From Segatella buccae ATCC 33574 (lineage in GTDB: Bacteria > Bacteroidota > Bacteroidia > Bacteroidales > Bacteroidaceae), in assembly GCF_000184945.1 (NCBI RefSeq), contig NZ_GL586311.1:1714598-1778597 (forward strand): a stretch of DNA of 64,000 nucleotides. The letters are read 5' to 3'. The first letter of the stretch is position 1. The number at the start of each line of letters is the position of its first letter. Of the stretch, positions 42,416-50,766 are shown piece after piece. A program made the translations under genes and the position numbers. Below the pieces are notes generated by a model, which made no database searches, was not told the origin of the DNA, and saw only the letters and a program-made list of their open reading frames with translations.

Positions 42416-43405
42416 CTACGCCCTTTTCCCCGTGAAAGACAGGGCCAGCCAAGCGTAAATGCCGAGAAACACCACAAGGAGTGTCTGCACGGAGTGGACG
42501 ATGAGCACAAAATAGAGGGCGTCGTTGGCCCCCACGCCGTAAAGGATGAGCATTGTCTTCACGGCAAAATGCCAAGGGCCCGCCCCGTTGGGCGTGGGCA
42601 CGATGACGGCAATGCTGCCCACAATGAATGTGACCAGTGCGCACATCATGCCAAGACTCGATGTGGCCTCGAAGCAAAAGAAGGTGAGATAGTAGTGGAG
42701 GAAGTAGCTGCCCCAAATGGCCAGTGTGAAGAAAATGAAGAGCGGCACGTTTTTCACATTGCGCAGCGACATCACGCCTTGCCAGATGCTGCCGAGCGTG
42801 TCTTTCACCTTATTATATATGGAGAGTTTCTTCACCAAAAAGTAGAGGAGCACGGCTACGGCCACGCCGCAAACGGCCGTCACGAGGTAGCCGACAGTGG
42901 TGAACCGGCCGAACAGACCGTCGATATCGGTGCCGGTGGTGCGGAAAAAGGTGAGGAAGACGGGGATTTGCAGCACGAACGTGATGGCCGTTATCACCAT
43001 GACGAGCAGCGAGTCGATGGCACGCTCGGTGACAACAGTGCCCAAAGCCTTGGGAAAAGAAACGTTGTCCCATCGCTTCAACACGCCGCAGCGTGCAAAT
43101 TCGCCAATGCGTGGCACCACCAGACTCACGGCGTAGGAAAGGAATATGGCGTTGACGGCCGTCGCGAGGCGGGGATGTTCGTCTATCGGTTCGAGGGTTT
43201 GCCGCCATCGCCAGCCCCGGAAAAGCTGGGCCGAAATGCCGAGCGGAAAGGAGAGAAGCATCCATGTCCAGTTCATCTCATGGAGAAGGACATACTCCAC
43301 GCGTCGGAAATCGAATCCCCGATACATCCAGTAGAGTATGGCCCCGCCCAGCAAGAGCGACAGAGATACTTTCAGAGTGCTGTTTGATAGCTTCCTTAAT
43401 TTCAT
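42416..43405 (-). CDS. YbhN/LPG-synthase-type membrane flippase (UPF0104)
   Basis: 329 aa from the ATG at 43405 (MKLRKLSNSTLKVSL); an ATG five codons upstream is possible. Eight or so membrane helices; WRWRQTLEPIDEHPRLATAVNAIFLSYAVSLVVPRIGEFARCGVL is typical of the lysylphosphatidylglycerol synthase transmembrane family, here without the cytoplasmic synthase domain. Relatives move lipids or glycolipids across the inner membrane. Substrate unknown. Confidence 0.82.
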   Translation of the reverse strand: MKLRKLSNSTLKVSLSLLLGGAILYWMYRGFDFRRVEYVLLHEMNWTWMLLSFPLGISAQLFRGWRWRQTLEPIDEHPRLATAVNAIFLSYAVSLVVPRIGEFARCGVLKRWDNVSFPKALGTVVTERAIDSLLVMVITAITFVLQIPVFLTFFRTTGTDIDGLFGRFTTVGYLVTAVCGVAVAVLLYFLVKKLSIYNKVKDTLGSIWQGVMSLRNVKNVPLFIFFTLAIWGSYFLHYYLTFFCFEATSSLGMMCALVTFIVGSIAVIVPTPNGAGPWHFAVKTMLILYGVGANDALYFVLIVHSVQTLLVVFLGIYAWLALSFTGKRA

Positions 43406-43528
43406 AATATATAGCCACAAAGGTAACGTAAATCATGCAAAGCACCAAACAAAATGCCTTTTTTATTTACTCATCGGATTGACATGAATCAATAAAAGCA
43501 CCTAAATATATGTTTTATAGCATATTTG

Positions 43529-43560
43529 TTTGCGTACACGGGAGTTTCTTCTTACCTTTG
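43529..43560 (+). promoter_or_regulatory. Promoter of the microprotein gene
   Basis: -33 TTTG (43529-43532), 20 nt, -7 TACCTTTG (43553-43560); start expected near 43567, giving an ~80-nt leader. Confidence 0.75.
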
Positions 43561-43647
43561 CATCGTCGAAAAGAAATGACGTGAGCCATCACTTGACGAC
43601 CAAGGATAACAATAGTAGTAAGAACAAAAAAGAAAGGTAAAAAGATT

Positions 43648-43728
43648 ATGGTAGCATTATTATCATTCGCCATCGTAGCAATCATGGTTGCTCAGGCCAT
43701 CAACGTAGACGGAAAATTGAAGTTTTAA
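43648..43728 (+). CDS. 26-residue single-helix microprotein
   Basis: ATG at 43648, TAA at 43726-43728. A purine-rich AGAAAGG lies ~12 nt upstream, strong for this phylum. The product begins MVALLSFAIVAIMVAQAI, one hydrophobic helix of ~18 residues, and ends in a short polar tail NVDGKLKF, so an inner-membrane microprotein is likely. It has its own consensus promoter (43529-43560) and a terminator-like hairpin (43771-43795), and nothing else is encoded on this transcript. It could regulate a membrane complex or act as a leader peptide; I do not recognise a family. Confidence 0.65.
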   Translation: MVALLSFAIVAIMVAQAINVDGKLKF

Positions 43729-43770
43729 GTTGATAAGAATAGAAATTTGGTTTAAAAATTGAATAGACGA

Positions 43771-43795
43771 GATCGAGCCTTTGGCCCGGTCTTTG
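43771..43795 (+). terminator. Terminator-like hairpin after the microprotein gene
   Basis: GATCGAGCC and GGCCCGGTC pair over nine positions with one mismatch and one G-T, loop TTT, followed by TTTGTT. Weak to moderate. Confidence 0.5.
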
Positions 43796-43816
43796 TTCGT
43801 TTATGGGGGCGGCTGT

Positions 43817-43847
43817 TTTGCCGTTCCGTTTATTTTTTCTACCTTTG
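43817..43847 (+). promoter_or_regulatory. rsmA promoter
   Basis: -33 TTTG (43817-43820), 19 nt, -7 TACCTTTG (43840-43847). It lies inside the extended open frame that begins at 43781, showing that the true start is downstream, at 43937. Confidence 0.75.
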
Positions 43848-43936
43848 CAGCACATTCGGCAGGGGCTGCCGGGGGAGAAAATACTGCTTTTTGGGGTGTG
43901 GTCTCCGGTGGTAACGGCCTATCACGTGCAAAGAAC

Positions 43937-44746
43937 ATGAAGTCAGTCAAGCCTAAAAAGAATCTCGGTCAGCACTTCCTGACCGATCTGAACATCGCCC
44001 GGCGCATCGCCGACACGGTGGATGCCTGTCCCGGCCTGCCCGTCTTGGAAATCGGACCGGGGATGGGAGTGCTCACACAATATCTTGTGACGAAACCCCG
44101 CGAAGTGAAGGCGGTGGAGATAGACCGGGAAAGTGTGGCCTATCTGCATGAAACATTCCCCACACTGCACGACAACATCATTGGCGAAGATTTCCTGCGC
44201 ATGGACTTAAACACGGTTTTCGGCGGGCGGCCCTTTGTGCTCACGGGCAATTATCCCTATGACATCTCCTCGCAGATATTCTTCAAGATGCTCGACAACA
44301 GGGAGCTTATTCCTTGTTGCACGGGCATGATACAGCGCGAAGTGGCCTTGCGTATGGCATCCGAGCCCGGCAACAAGGCCTACGGCATCCTCTCGGTGCT
44401 CATGCAGGCGTGGTATGATGTGGAATATCTGTTCACCGTAGACGAGGATGTGTTTAACCCTCCGCCCAAGGTGAAGAGTGCTGTGATACGCATGACGCGC
44501 AACGGCGTGACCGATTTGGGATGCGACGAGCGTCTTTTCAAACGCTTGGTGAAGGCTGTTTTCAACCAGCGCCGCAAGATGTTGCGCGTGAGCCTCAAGC
44601 AACTGTTTGCCGGAGCACAGCCGAGTGGCGAGTTCTTTACGGCGGAAGTTATGACCCGGCGGCCCGAACAACTCACCATAGCGCAGTTTGTGGAGCTGAC
44701 CAACGTGGTGGAGGCGGAGATGCGCCGTCTCTCCTTGATAGGTTAG
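43937..44746 (+). CDS. rsmA: 16S rRNA dimethyladenosine transferase
   Basis: 269 aa from the ATG at 43937 (MKSVKPKKNLGQHFLTD), the conserved KsgA start. SAM-binding LEIGPGMGVLTQYL (~38-51), AVEIDRE, and the catalytic motif as NYPYDISSQI (NLPY in many relatives). Dimethylates the two adjacent adenines of the helix 45 loop in 16S rRNA, a late step of small-subunit assembly. First gene of rsmA-msrC-frr-rsgA, a run with three ribosome-related members. Confidence 0.95.
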   Translation: MKSVKPKKNLGQHFLTDLNIARRIADTVDACPGLPVLEIGPGMGVLTQYLVTKPREVKAVEIDRESVAYLHETFPTLHDNIIGEDFLRMDLNTVFGGRPFVLTGNYPYDISSQIFFKMLDNRELIPCCTGMIQREVALRMASEPGNKAYGILSVLMQAWYDVEYLFTVDEDVFNPPPKVKSAVIRMTRNGVTDLGCDERLFKRLVKAVFNQRRKMLRVSLKQLFAGAQPSGEFFTAEVMTRRPEQLTIAQFVELTNVVEAEMRRLSLIG

Positions 44747-44805
44747 ACCGGGTTGCGATAGCTTCTTGACAGCACCGGCAGACATCAAACGATCAACCAG
44801 ACTGC

Positions 44806-45282
44806 ATGAATATGACGACCAAAGAATCCCGCTATGAAACCCTTGTGGCGCAGGTGGCTGCCCTCATTGAGGGAGAAACCTGCCGTATGTCGGTGCTCGC
44901 CAATGTGACGGCCGCCCTCCACGATGCCTTTCCCGAAATATTCTTTTGGGTGGGTTTCTACATGGTTGAGGATGGAGAGTTACGCTTGGGACCGTTCCAA
45001 GGCCCTGTGGCTTGTATGCACATAGCCTGTGGGAAGGGTGTCTGTGGCACGGCATGGGCCGAGAAACGCACGCTTGTGGTGCCCGATGTGGAAGATTTTC
45101 CCGGTCACATCGCTTGTTCGTCGCTCTCCCGTTCGGAGATAGTCGTACCCGTTTTTGGCCGTGGCGGGAGTGTCAAAGCGGTCATAGATGTTGACAGTTG
45201 CAGTCTTGGTGCCTTTGATGAAGTGGATGCCCGCTATCTGGAAAAGATTGCAAAAAATCTATCCAAAGAGTTGGCACTTTGA
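44806..45282 (+). CDS. msrC: Free methionine-(R)-sulfoxide reductase (GAF domain)
   Basis: 158 aa GAF-fold protein. The three redox cysteines sit at 70, 80 and 104 (GPVACMHIACGKGVCG and HIACSSLSRSEIVVP), with the same 10- and 24-residue spacing as Cys84/94/118 of the E. coli enzyme. Repairs free oxidised methionine in the cytoplasm with thioredoxin. Starts at the first ATG of MNMTTKES; the second ATG two codons later is equally possible. Confidence 0.9.
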   Translation: MNMTTKESRYETLVAQVAALIEGETCRMSVLANVTAALHDAFPEIFFWVGFYMVEDGELRLGPFQGPVACMHIACGKGVCGTAWAEKRTLVVPDVEDFPGHIACSSLSRSEIVVPVFGRGGSVKAVIDVDSCSLGAFDEVDARYLEKIAKNLSKELAL

Positions 45283-45301
45283 AAATTAATCTCTAATTTT
45301 G
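45271..45301 (+). promoter_or_regulatory. Promoter of frr
   Basis: TTG (45271-45273), 20 nt, -7 TAATTTTG (45294-45301), overlapping the msrC stop region. Suggests frr-rsgA can be transcribed separately. Confidence 0.6.
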
Positions 45302-45333
45302 TAAAATCGAAATTTAATACAGACCCATAGAAT

Positions 45334-45894
45334 ATGATTGACGTAAAAGCAACATTAAACGAAGCACAAGAGCGCATGGAGATGGCAGCGATGTATCTCG
45401 ATGAGCAGTTGGCGCGCATTCGTGCCGGCCGTGCCAACGTTGCCATCCTCGATGGCATCAAGGTAGAGTCATACGGGATGAAAGTGCCGCTCAACCAAGT
45501 GGCCAACATTTCCACGCCCGACCCCCGCACGATTGCCATCAAGCCTTGGGACAGAAAGGCTATACGGGATATCGAGAAGGCCATTATGGACAGTGATGTA
45601 GGCATCACGCCCGAGAATAACGGCGAAATCATTCGTCTCGGCATCCCACAGCCCACCGAAGAGCGTCGTAAGGAGCTGGTGAAGCAGTGCAACAAGATAG
45701 CCGAAAAGACCAAGATTGAAGTGCGCAACGTGCGTGGCGAACTCAAGGAGAAGTTCAAGAAGGCCATCAAAGACGGTCTCTCGGAAGACTTGGAGAAGGA
45801 TGCCGAGGACGAATTGCAGAAGATTCACGACAAGTTCATCAAGAAACTGGACGACTTGATTGCCGCGAAGACCAAGGAAATCATGACCGTATAA
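45334..45894 (+). CDS. frr: Ribosome recycling factor
   Basis: 186 aa, exact family length. RIRAGRANVAILDGIKVESYGMKVPLNQVANISTPDPRTIAIKPWDRKAIRDIEKAI and the VRNVRGELKEKFKKAIKDG helix are diagnostic. Splits post-termination ribosomes with EF-G. Followed 24 bases later by rsgA. Confidence 0.98.
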   Translation: MIDVKATLNEAQERMEMAAMYLDEQLARIRAGRANVAILDGIKVESYGMKVPLNQVANISTPDPRTIAIKPWDRKAIRDIEKAIMDSDVGITPENNGEIIRLGIPQPTEERRKELVKQCNKIAEKTKIEVRNVRGELKEKFKKAIKDGLSEDLEKDAEDELQKIHDKFIKKLDDLIAAKTKEIMTV

Positions 45895-45918
45895 CAATCA
45901 CCAATGCCTCATTAGCAT

Positions 45919-46890
45919 TTGAAAGGTTTAGTAATCAAGAACACCGGTAGCTGGTATACCGTAAAGACTGATGACGGGACGGTCATCGAGAGCAAGATAA
46001 AGGGCAACTTCCGATTGAAGGGCATACGCAGTACAAACCCCGTTGCGGTGGGCGACTACGTGCAGCTCATCACCAATCAGGAGGGCACGGCTTTCATCTC
46101 GGCTATCGATGACCGTCGCAATTATATCATTCGCAAGTCTCCCAATCTCTCCAAGCAGAGTCATATCCTTGCAGCCAACATCGATCAGGCCCTGTTGGTG
46201 GTGACGGTGAACTATCCTCAGACCTCCACCACGTTCATCGACCGGTTTCTGGCCGGGGCCGAAGCCTATCGGGTGCCGGTGGTGCTGGCGTTCAACAAGT
46301 GCGATATTCTGTCTGAAGAGGAGTTGCACTATGAGCGAATGATGATGACACTCTACGGGCACATCGGCTATCAGTGCATAAAACTATCGGCTGCCACGGG
46401 CGAGGGTATCGACCGACTGTTGCCTTTGCTTGTCGGCAAGGTGACATTGTTGAGCGGTAACAGCGGTGTGGGCAAGTCGACACTCATCAACCGGCTCATT
46501 CCCGGGGCATCCTTGCGGACAGCCGAAATCAGCGATGCGCACAACACGGGTATGCACACCACCACATTCAGCGAGATGCTGGAACTCCCCGCCGGCGGCG
46601 ATACTGTTACGGAGGAGGGGGAAAGCCGGCATCCGGGCTATTTGATAGACACGCCGGGAATCAAAGGCTTCGGCACTTTTGACATAGAGCCGGAAGAACT
46701 GACGAGCTATTTCAAGGAAATTTTCGAGTTCTCGAAAGACTGCAAGTTCAGCAACTGCACCCACACCCACGAACCGGGATGTGCCGTGCGTAAGGCCGTG
46801 GAAGAGCATTACATCTCGGAAAGCCGCTACCAAAGCTATCTTTCCATGCTTGACGATAAGGAAGAAAACAAATATCGCGAAGCCTTTTGA
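45919..46890 (+). CDS. rsgA: Ribosome small-subunit-dependent GTPase A
   Basis: 323 aa using a TTG start at 45919 (family start [13 protein letters not shown]); no ATG is available in frame near it. N-terminal OB fold (~1-70), circularly permuted GTPase with NKCDIL (G4), [12 protein letters not shown] (P-loop), TTTF and [10 protein letters not shown] (G3), and the C-terminal zinc site [14 protein letters not shown]. Assists 30S maturation. The 3' end overlaps the terminator stem at 46866-46911. Confidence 0.95.
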   Translation: MKGLVIKNTGSWYTVKTDDGTVIESKIKGNFRLKGIRSTNPVAVGDYVQLITNQEGTAFISAIDDRRNYIIRKSPNLSKQSHILAANIDQALLVVTVNYPQTSTTFIDRFLAGAEAYRVPVVLAFNKCDILSEEELHYERMMMTLYGHIGYQCIKLSAATGEGIDRLLPLLVGKVTLLSGNSGVGKSTLINRLIPGASLRTAEISDAHNTGMHTTTFSEMLELPAGGDTVTEEGESRHPGYLIDTPGIKGFGTFDIEPEELTSYFKEIFEFSKDCKFSNCTHTHEPGCAVRKAVEEHYISESRYQSYLSMLDDKEENKYREAF

Positions 46891-46915
46891 GGGGCTCCGC
46901 GATATTTGTTTTTGT
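46866..46915. terminator. Bidirectional terminator overlapping the rsgA stop
   Basis: Perfect 14-bp arms (46866-46879 and 46898-46911); the rsgA TGA lies in the loop. T's follow on the plus strand and A's precede the stem, so it can also stop cydB transcription from the other side. Confidence 0.9.
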
Positions 46916-46976
46916 AGCAAACAGCATTAAAATTTCAACTTACAAACAGCTGCTTGCTTTTTGTTACCCATAGTTT

Positions 46977-48125
46977 TCAATAAGCTTCTCCTTGCTCAAT
47001 TTCCTCTTTGGTGATTTTCTTCTTGTCAAGGCAATACCATGCATAGGCGATGTAGGCAAGCACAAAGGGGATGAATAGACTCACGATGGCCATGGTCTGC
47101 AACGTAAATTCGCTGCTGCTTGAGTTAGTGATGGTGAGCGAACTCTGCAAGTCGGCGTTGGAAGGGTAGTAGGCGGTGTTATTCCAACCGGCACAGAGCA
47201 GAAGTGCCAACACCGTCAGTACCACACCAATGCCCGTAGGCCAGATGCCGCGGATGTAGCTTTTGGCCAGTAAGGTGCGCCCGATGCCGAACAGCACAAG
47301 CACCACGCCGACGAGCAATATGGCTGTGACATACCACATTTCGAGGAAATTGTGAAGATACTTCAGCGGTTTCATGAAGATGACCCCTGTCTCGGGATTC
47401 ACTGCATAGCCATCTTTCAGCAGCGTGCGGATGAGGAACGCGAGGAAGAAGATGAGAAACAGCACCGTGTTGCTGCGCAGAAGCATGCGGCCTCGGTTGC
47501 GCAAAGCGTCATCGTCCACGTTGTTGATGATGTAGAGCAGGCCGAGGATGCGGGCGAGGAAGAACACTCCGAGTGCCAACACCAGATTCCACGGGTCGAG
47601 CAGTGCGTCAAGACCGTGACTGGCATTGGCCCAACTGCTGATGACGGGATTGAAACCGCTCACGATATTGTCTTTGGCAACGGTGAAATTGCTGCCGTCG
47701 AAGAAGGTGGCCACAGCCCCCCCGAGGAGCACCGGCCCCAGAATGCCGTTGATGACAAGGAAAATCTGGAAGGTGTTTACACCGAGTAGATTGCCCAACT
47801 TGTTCTGGAATTCATAGCTCACGGCTTGAATCACGAACGAGAAAAGGATAATCATCCACAGCCAGTAGGCCCCGCCGAAACTGGTGCTGTAGAAAAGTGG
47901 GAAAGAGGCGAAGAACGCCCCGCCAAACGTAACGAGCGTGGTGAAGGTGAGTTCCCACTTGCGTCCCGTGGAGTTGACCACCAAGCGACGCTCTTCGGGC
48001 GTATGTCCCAGACTGAATATCAACGAGTTGGCCCCTTGTACAAAGAGCAGGAACACAAGCAGGGCTCCCAGTAGGGAGACGAGAAACCACCAATATTGTT
48101 GTAAGAATGCGTAAGTCATGTTCAT
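46977..48125 (-). CDS. cydB: Cytochrome bd ubiquinol oxidase subunit II
   Basis: 382 aa, eight to nine membrane helices; QQYWWFLVSLLGALLVFLLFVQGANSL at the N terminus and the SLFIPFVLAYIAYAWYCLDKKKITKEEI end match CydB. Works with CydA in the high-affinity quinol oxidase of the inner membrane, typical of nanaerobic Bacteroidales. 30 bases after cydA. Confidence 0.96.
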   Translation of the reverse strand: MNMTYAFLQQYWWFLVSLLGALLVFLLFVQGANSLIFSLGHTPEERRLVVNSTGRKWELTFTTLVTFGGAFFASFPLFYSTSFGGAYWLWMIILFSFVIQAVSYEFQNKLGNLLGVNTFQIFLVINGILGPVLLGGAVATFFDGSNFTVAKDNIVSGFNPVISSWANASHGLDALLDPWNLVLALGVFFLARILGLLYIINNVDDDALRNRGRMLLRSNTVLFLIFFLAFLIRTLLKDGYAVNPETGVIFMKPLKYLHNFLEMWYVTAILLVGVVLVLFGIGRTLLAKSYIRGIWPTGIGVVLTVLALLLCAGWNNTAYYPSNADLQSSLTITNSSSSEFTLQTMAIVSLFIPFVLAYIAYAWYCLDKKKITKEEIEQGEAY

Positions 48126-48155
48126 TGTTGTTTATTGTTTGACAAACCGGTTAGC

Positions 48156-49745
48156 CTATCCTCTGTTCCCGATTTCGGCGAGACTGTATTCCGGCCCCTT
48201 CTTGATTTGCTTGCACAAGATGTTGATTTCCACGCAGAGCAAGAGGGTAAAGAGAATCAGGAAGATGAAGAACGTGATGATGACACTGTCCGACTGCAAG
48301 TTGCTCACGGCCACCCATGTGGGCAGCATGTCCTGAATGGTCCACGGCTGACGGCCGAATTCGGCTACCAGCCAACCGCTCTCGCTGGCAATGTAGCCCA
48401 AAGGCAGTGAACTGATGCCGGCAATGTGCAGCCATTTCAACTTGGTGATGTCCTTACGATAGGCCAAGAACAGCACCACGGTGAAGAACAGGATGAAAAG
48501 TGTGCCCAAGCCCACCATGATGCGGAAAGCGTAGAAGTTGACGGGAATACTGGGCACGAGGTCGGCCTTGTCTTTGATGTAGCCATAGCCGAAATACTTC
48601 ATGTCTTTGTCAAGCACGCCCAGCGAGGCCTCCATGCCCTTCTTGTTGTCTTCCTTCTTGGCTTTACGGTAGGTCTGAAGGGCTGTGATGGCATTCCGTC
48701 CCCGTGCAATCTTCTCATCCACAGAGGGTTCAATCTCTCCCTTATGGTTGACATAGCCCCCCCTCATGATGTCGTTTACGCCGGCCACATAACCATGGAA
48801 ATCGTGTGTGGCAAGAAACGACAGCGCGTTGGGGATGCCTATGCGCATGGCCGGTTCCTGTTCGTTGGCATAGTCGGGCTGGCTGAAAGGCGGCACGGCG
48901 GCGATGAGCGTCAGCGGTTGGTCGGTGCCACCGTTGTACAGGGCCTCCATGGCAGCGAGCTTCATCGGCTGCACCTTGGCCACCTGATAGGCACTTTCGT
49001 CACCGGTGTAGAAAGCCAGCAGCGAGGCCACCAGTCCCACACTGCATGCTATCTTGATGCTCTCCTTGGCCAGTTCGGTCTCACGCTTTTTCAGCAGATA
49101 GTAGCAACTCACGGCCAGCACAAACACGGCGCCGATGATCCATGAGGAAGTCACCGTGTGGCAGAACTTCATCACGGCAAAAGGCGACAGTGCAATCTCG
49201 GCAAAGCTGTCGAGATTCATCTCGTTGCGCATTGTGTCGGCATTGAAGTGGAAGGCCACAGGATTCTGCATCCAGGCGTTGGCCACCAGTATCCACCATG
49301 CCGAGATGGTAGCCCCCAAGCCCGTGAGCCAAGTGGAAGCGAGGTGGAAGCCTGCGCTCACCTTCTTCCAGCCGAAGAACATCACGGCCACGAAGGTAGA
49401 CTCCATGAAGAAGGCGATGATGCCCTCGATGGCGAGCGGTGCGCCAAAGATGTCGCCCACAAACCAGGAATAGTTGCTCCAGTTGGTGCCGAACTCAAAT
49501 TCAAGAATGATACCCGTAGCCACTCCCATGGCAAAATTGATGCCAAAGAGTTTCTGCCAGAACTTGGCTGCAGTTTTCCAGAACTGTTTGCGCGTGCGAT
49601 AGTAACAAGTTTCCACGATTCCCATAATCACGGCCAGACCGAGTGTCAGGGGAACGAAAAGCCAGTGATAGATGGCCGTGAGGGCAAATTGCGCCCTCGA
49701 CCAGTCTATGGTGCCGGCATCGACAGATAATAATAAGTTTGTCAT
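48156..49745 (-). CDS. cydA: Cytochrome bd ubiquinol oxidase subunit I
   Basis: 529 aa. The heme-ligand region IDWSRAQFALTAIYHWLFVPLTLGLAV (His ~27), GRQPWTIQDMLPT near residue 445 and the quinol-side regions match CydA. Nine helices expected. Second gene of the DUF4492-cydA-cydB operon. Catalyses quinol oxidation and O2 reduction with hemes b558, b595 and d. Confidence 0.97.
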   Translation of the reverse strand: MTNLLLSVDAGTIDWSRAQFALTAIYHWLFVPLTLGLAVIMGIVETCYYRTRKQFWKTAAKFWQKLFGINFAMGVATGIILEFEFGTNWSNYSWFVGDIFGAPLAIEGIIAFFMESTFVAVMFFGWKKVSAGFHLASTWLTGLGATISAWWILVANAWMQNPVAFHFNADTMRNEMNLDSFAEIALSPFAVMKFCHTVTSSWIIGAVFVLAVSCYYLLKKRETELAKESIKIACSVGLVASLLAFYTGDESAYQVAKVQPMKLAAMEALYNGGTDQPLTLIAAVPPFSQPDYANEQEPAMRIGIPNALSFLATHDFHGYVAGVNDIMRGGYVNHKGEIEPSVDEKIARGRNAITALQTYRKAKKEDNKKGMEASLGVLDKDMKYFGYGYIKDKADLVPSIPVNFYAFRIMVGLGTLFILFFTVVLFLAYRKDITKLKWLHIAGISSLPLGYIASESGWLVAEFGRQPWTIQDMLPTWVAVSNLQSDSVIITFFIFLILFTLLLCVEINILCKQIKKGPEYSLAEIGNRG

Positions 49746-49830
49746 AATATGGTTATAGATGTTATTGATTTTTCTGTAAAAAAGGGAGAGTGTCCGGCGG
49801 CTTTGGAATACCGGTCTCCCGCCGGCTGTT

Positions 49831-50052
49831 TTATCGGGCCCTGCCTGTTATTTCGGTGGCTACAAAGTCCGATTCCTTGCCTTCCTGCGAGTGTTGCTTG
49901 ATGAAATTGGGGAAGAAAAACACCTTCAGTATGGCAAACATGATGAATAGTTTGACCAGAATGATAAGCCACAGCGTTTTCCCCACCTGCATGTGGCGGA
50001 ATCCGTCGTAATAGAGATCAAACACCCGATAAAAGAATCCGGATTTATTCAT
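49831..50052 (-). CDS. DUF4492 small membrane protein of the cytochrome bd operon
   Basis: 73 aa from the ATG at 50052 (MNKSGFFYRVFDLYYDGFRHM); the frame continues upstream to 50115 but crosses the promoter. One membrane helix (LWLIILVKLFIMFAILKVFFFP) preceded by an amphipathic YYDGF segment is the DUF4492 pattern, which is regularly found ahead of cydA in Bacteroidota. By position and size it may do for this oxidase what CydX does in proteobacteria; that is inference. Confidence 0.85.
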   Translation of the reverse strand: MNKSGFFYRVFDLYYDGFRHMQVGKTLWLIILVKLFIMFAILKVFFFPNFIKQHSQEGKESDFVATEITGRAR

Positions 50053-50084
50053 AGTTTGATTTTTGTACTTTTTACATTTCGGGA

Positions 50085-50115
50085 CAAATTTAAATAAAAG
50101 TTGTGATAACTCCAA
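50085..50115 (-). promoter_or_regulatory. Promoter of the cytochrome bd operon
   Basis: Minus-strand TTG (50113-50115), 20 nt, -7 TAAATTTG (50085-50092); start near 50079, ~27 nt before the DUF4492 ATG. Confidence 0.65.
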
Positions 50116-50766
50116 GTAAAATGCCTTTTTTCTTGTTCAAAAGTGCGTAAGAACATATTTTTTCGCCTATTTTTCCTCCACCAATGGGATGACGAGACAA
50201 CTGAAGCACCGTTTGTTATGTCTCTGAGGTGGTGGCATAAACCGGTGGGAGCCGCCGGTCGGGCATCCAACTTTTGGGCGTTCGATGCAAGAGGTGAGTC
50301 GTGTGATGCCGCTTAAAGCGGAATAACCTTTACAAAAGTGTGCTCACGGAAAATCTCCAACCAGAGCGGGAAACGGTCTTGAAACACTCTCCAAAGCCTT
50401 CCGATTTTCTCGTTCAGGCTCTTCGGCATTGTGAAAGGGCCACACTTGGAAGCCGAAAGGGCCTCGGTTGCACTGCAACCGAGGCCCTTTTACAAGCCCG
50501 TTTGGGCTTTTTTAGCCCTTTTTTCTGGCCGGGAAATGTGTTGATAAAATTCAAATGACTGATTGTCAGCATTTTAAAAGTATCGCCAAAATTCGCGTAT
50601 TTGCGCCCGAGTCATGGTCGTTTGCAAATATCGCAGAATAGAGGGCCGAAAACCGGAAAATGGTTTGACAAAACCATCAGCGGACACCCCACACCGTCAA
50701 GGGCATCTTGCTTCCGTCATTGGTCATTCACAGTCTGCCTATATAAAAGAGGTGTACGGCTTGTCG
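50116..50766. other. Long intergenic region with palindromes, no supported gene
   Basis: 650 bp between the cyd promoter and the aldose epimerase gene. Small plus-strand frames (50340-50558, 50614-51333) show no gene-like features or overlap the epimerase. It holds a fragment of the dispersed repeat family near 50437, a perfect 17-bp palindrome (50456-50490) and a T-tailed hairpin (AAGCCC/GGGCTT, 50494-50513). Confidence 0.55.
50456..50490. repeat. Perfect 35-bp palindrome
   Basis: Arms 50456-50472 and 50474-50490 are exact reverse complements around a single central C (50473). The core is GCCTCGGTTGCA. T's follow at 50491 and a second hairpin with six T's at 50494-50513, so the pair could act as a strong plus-strand terminator. 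Confidence 0.85.

Noticed and set aside
43781..43936. 52-residue N-terminal extension of RsmA
   Set aside because: It contains the promoter TTTG-19 nt-TACCTTTG, and the family starts at MKSVKPKKNLGQHF.
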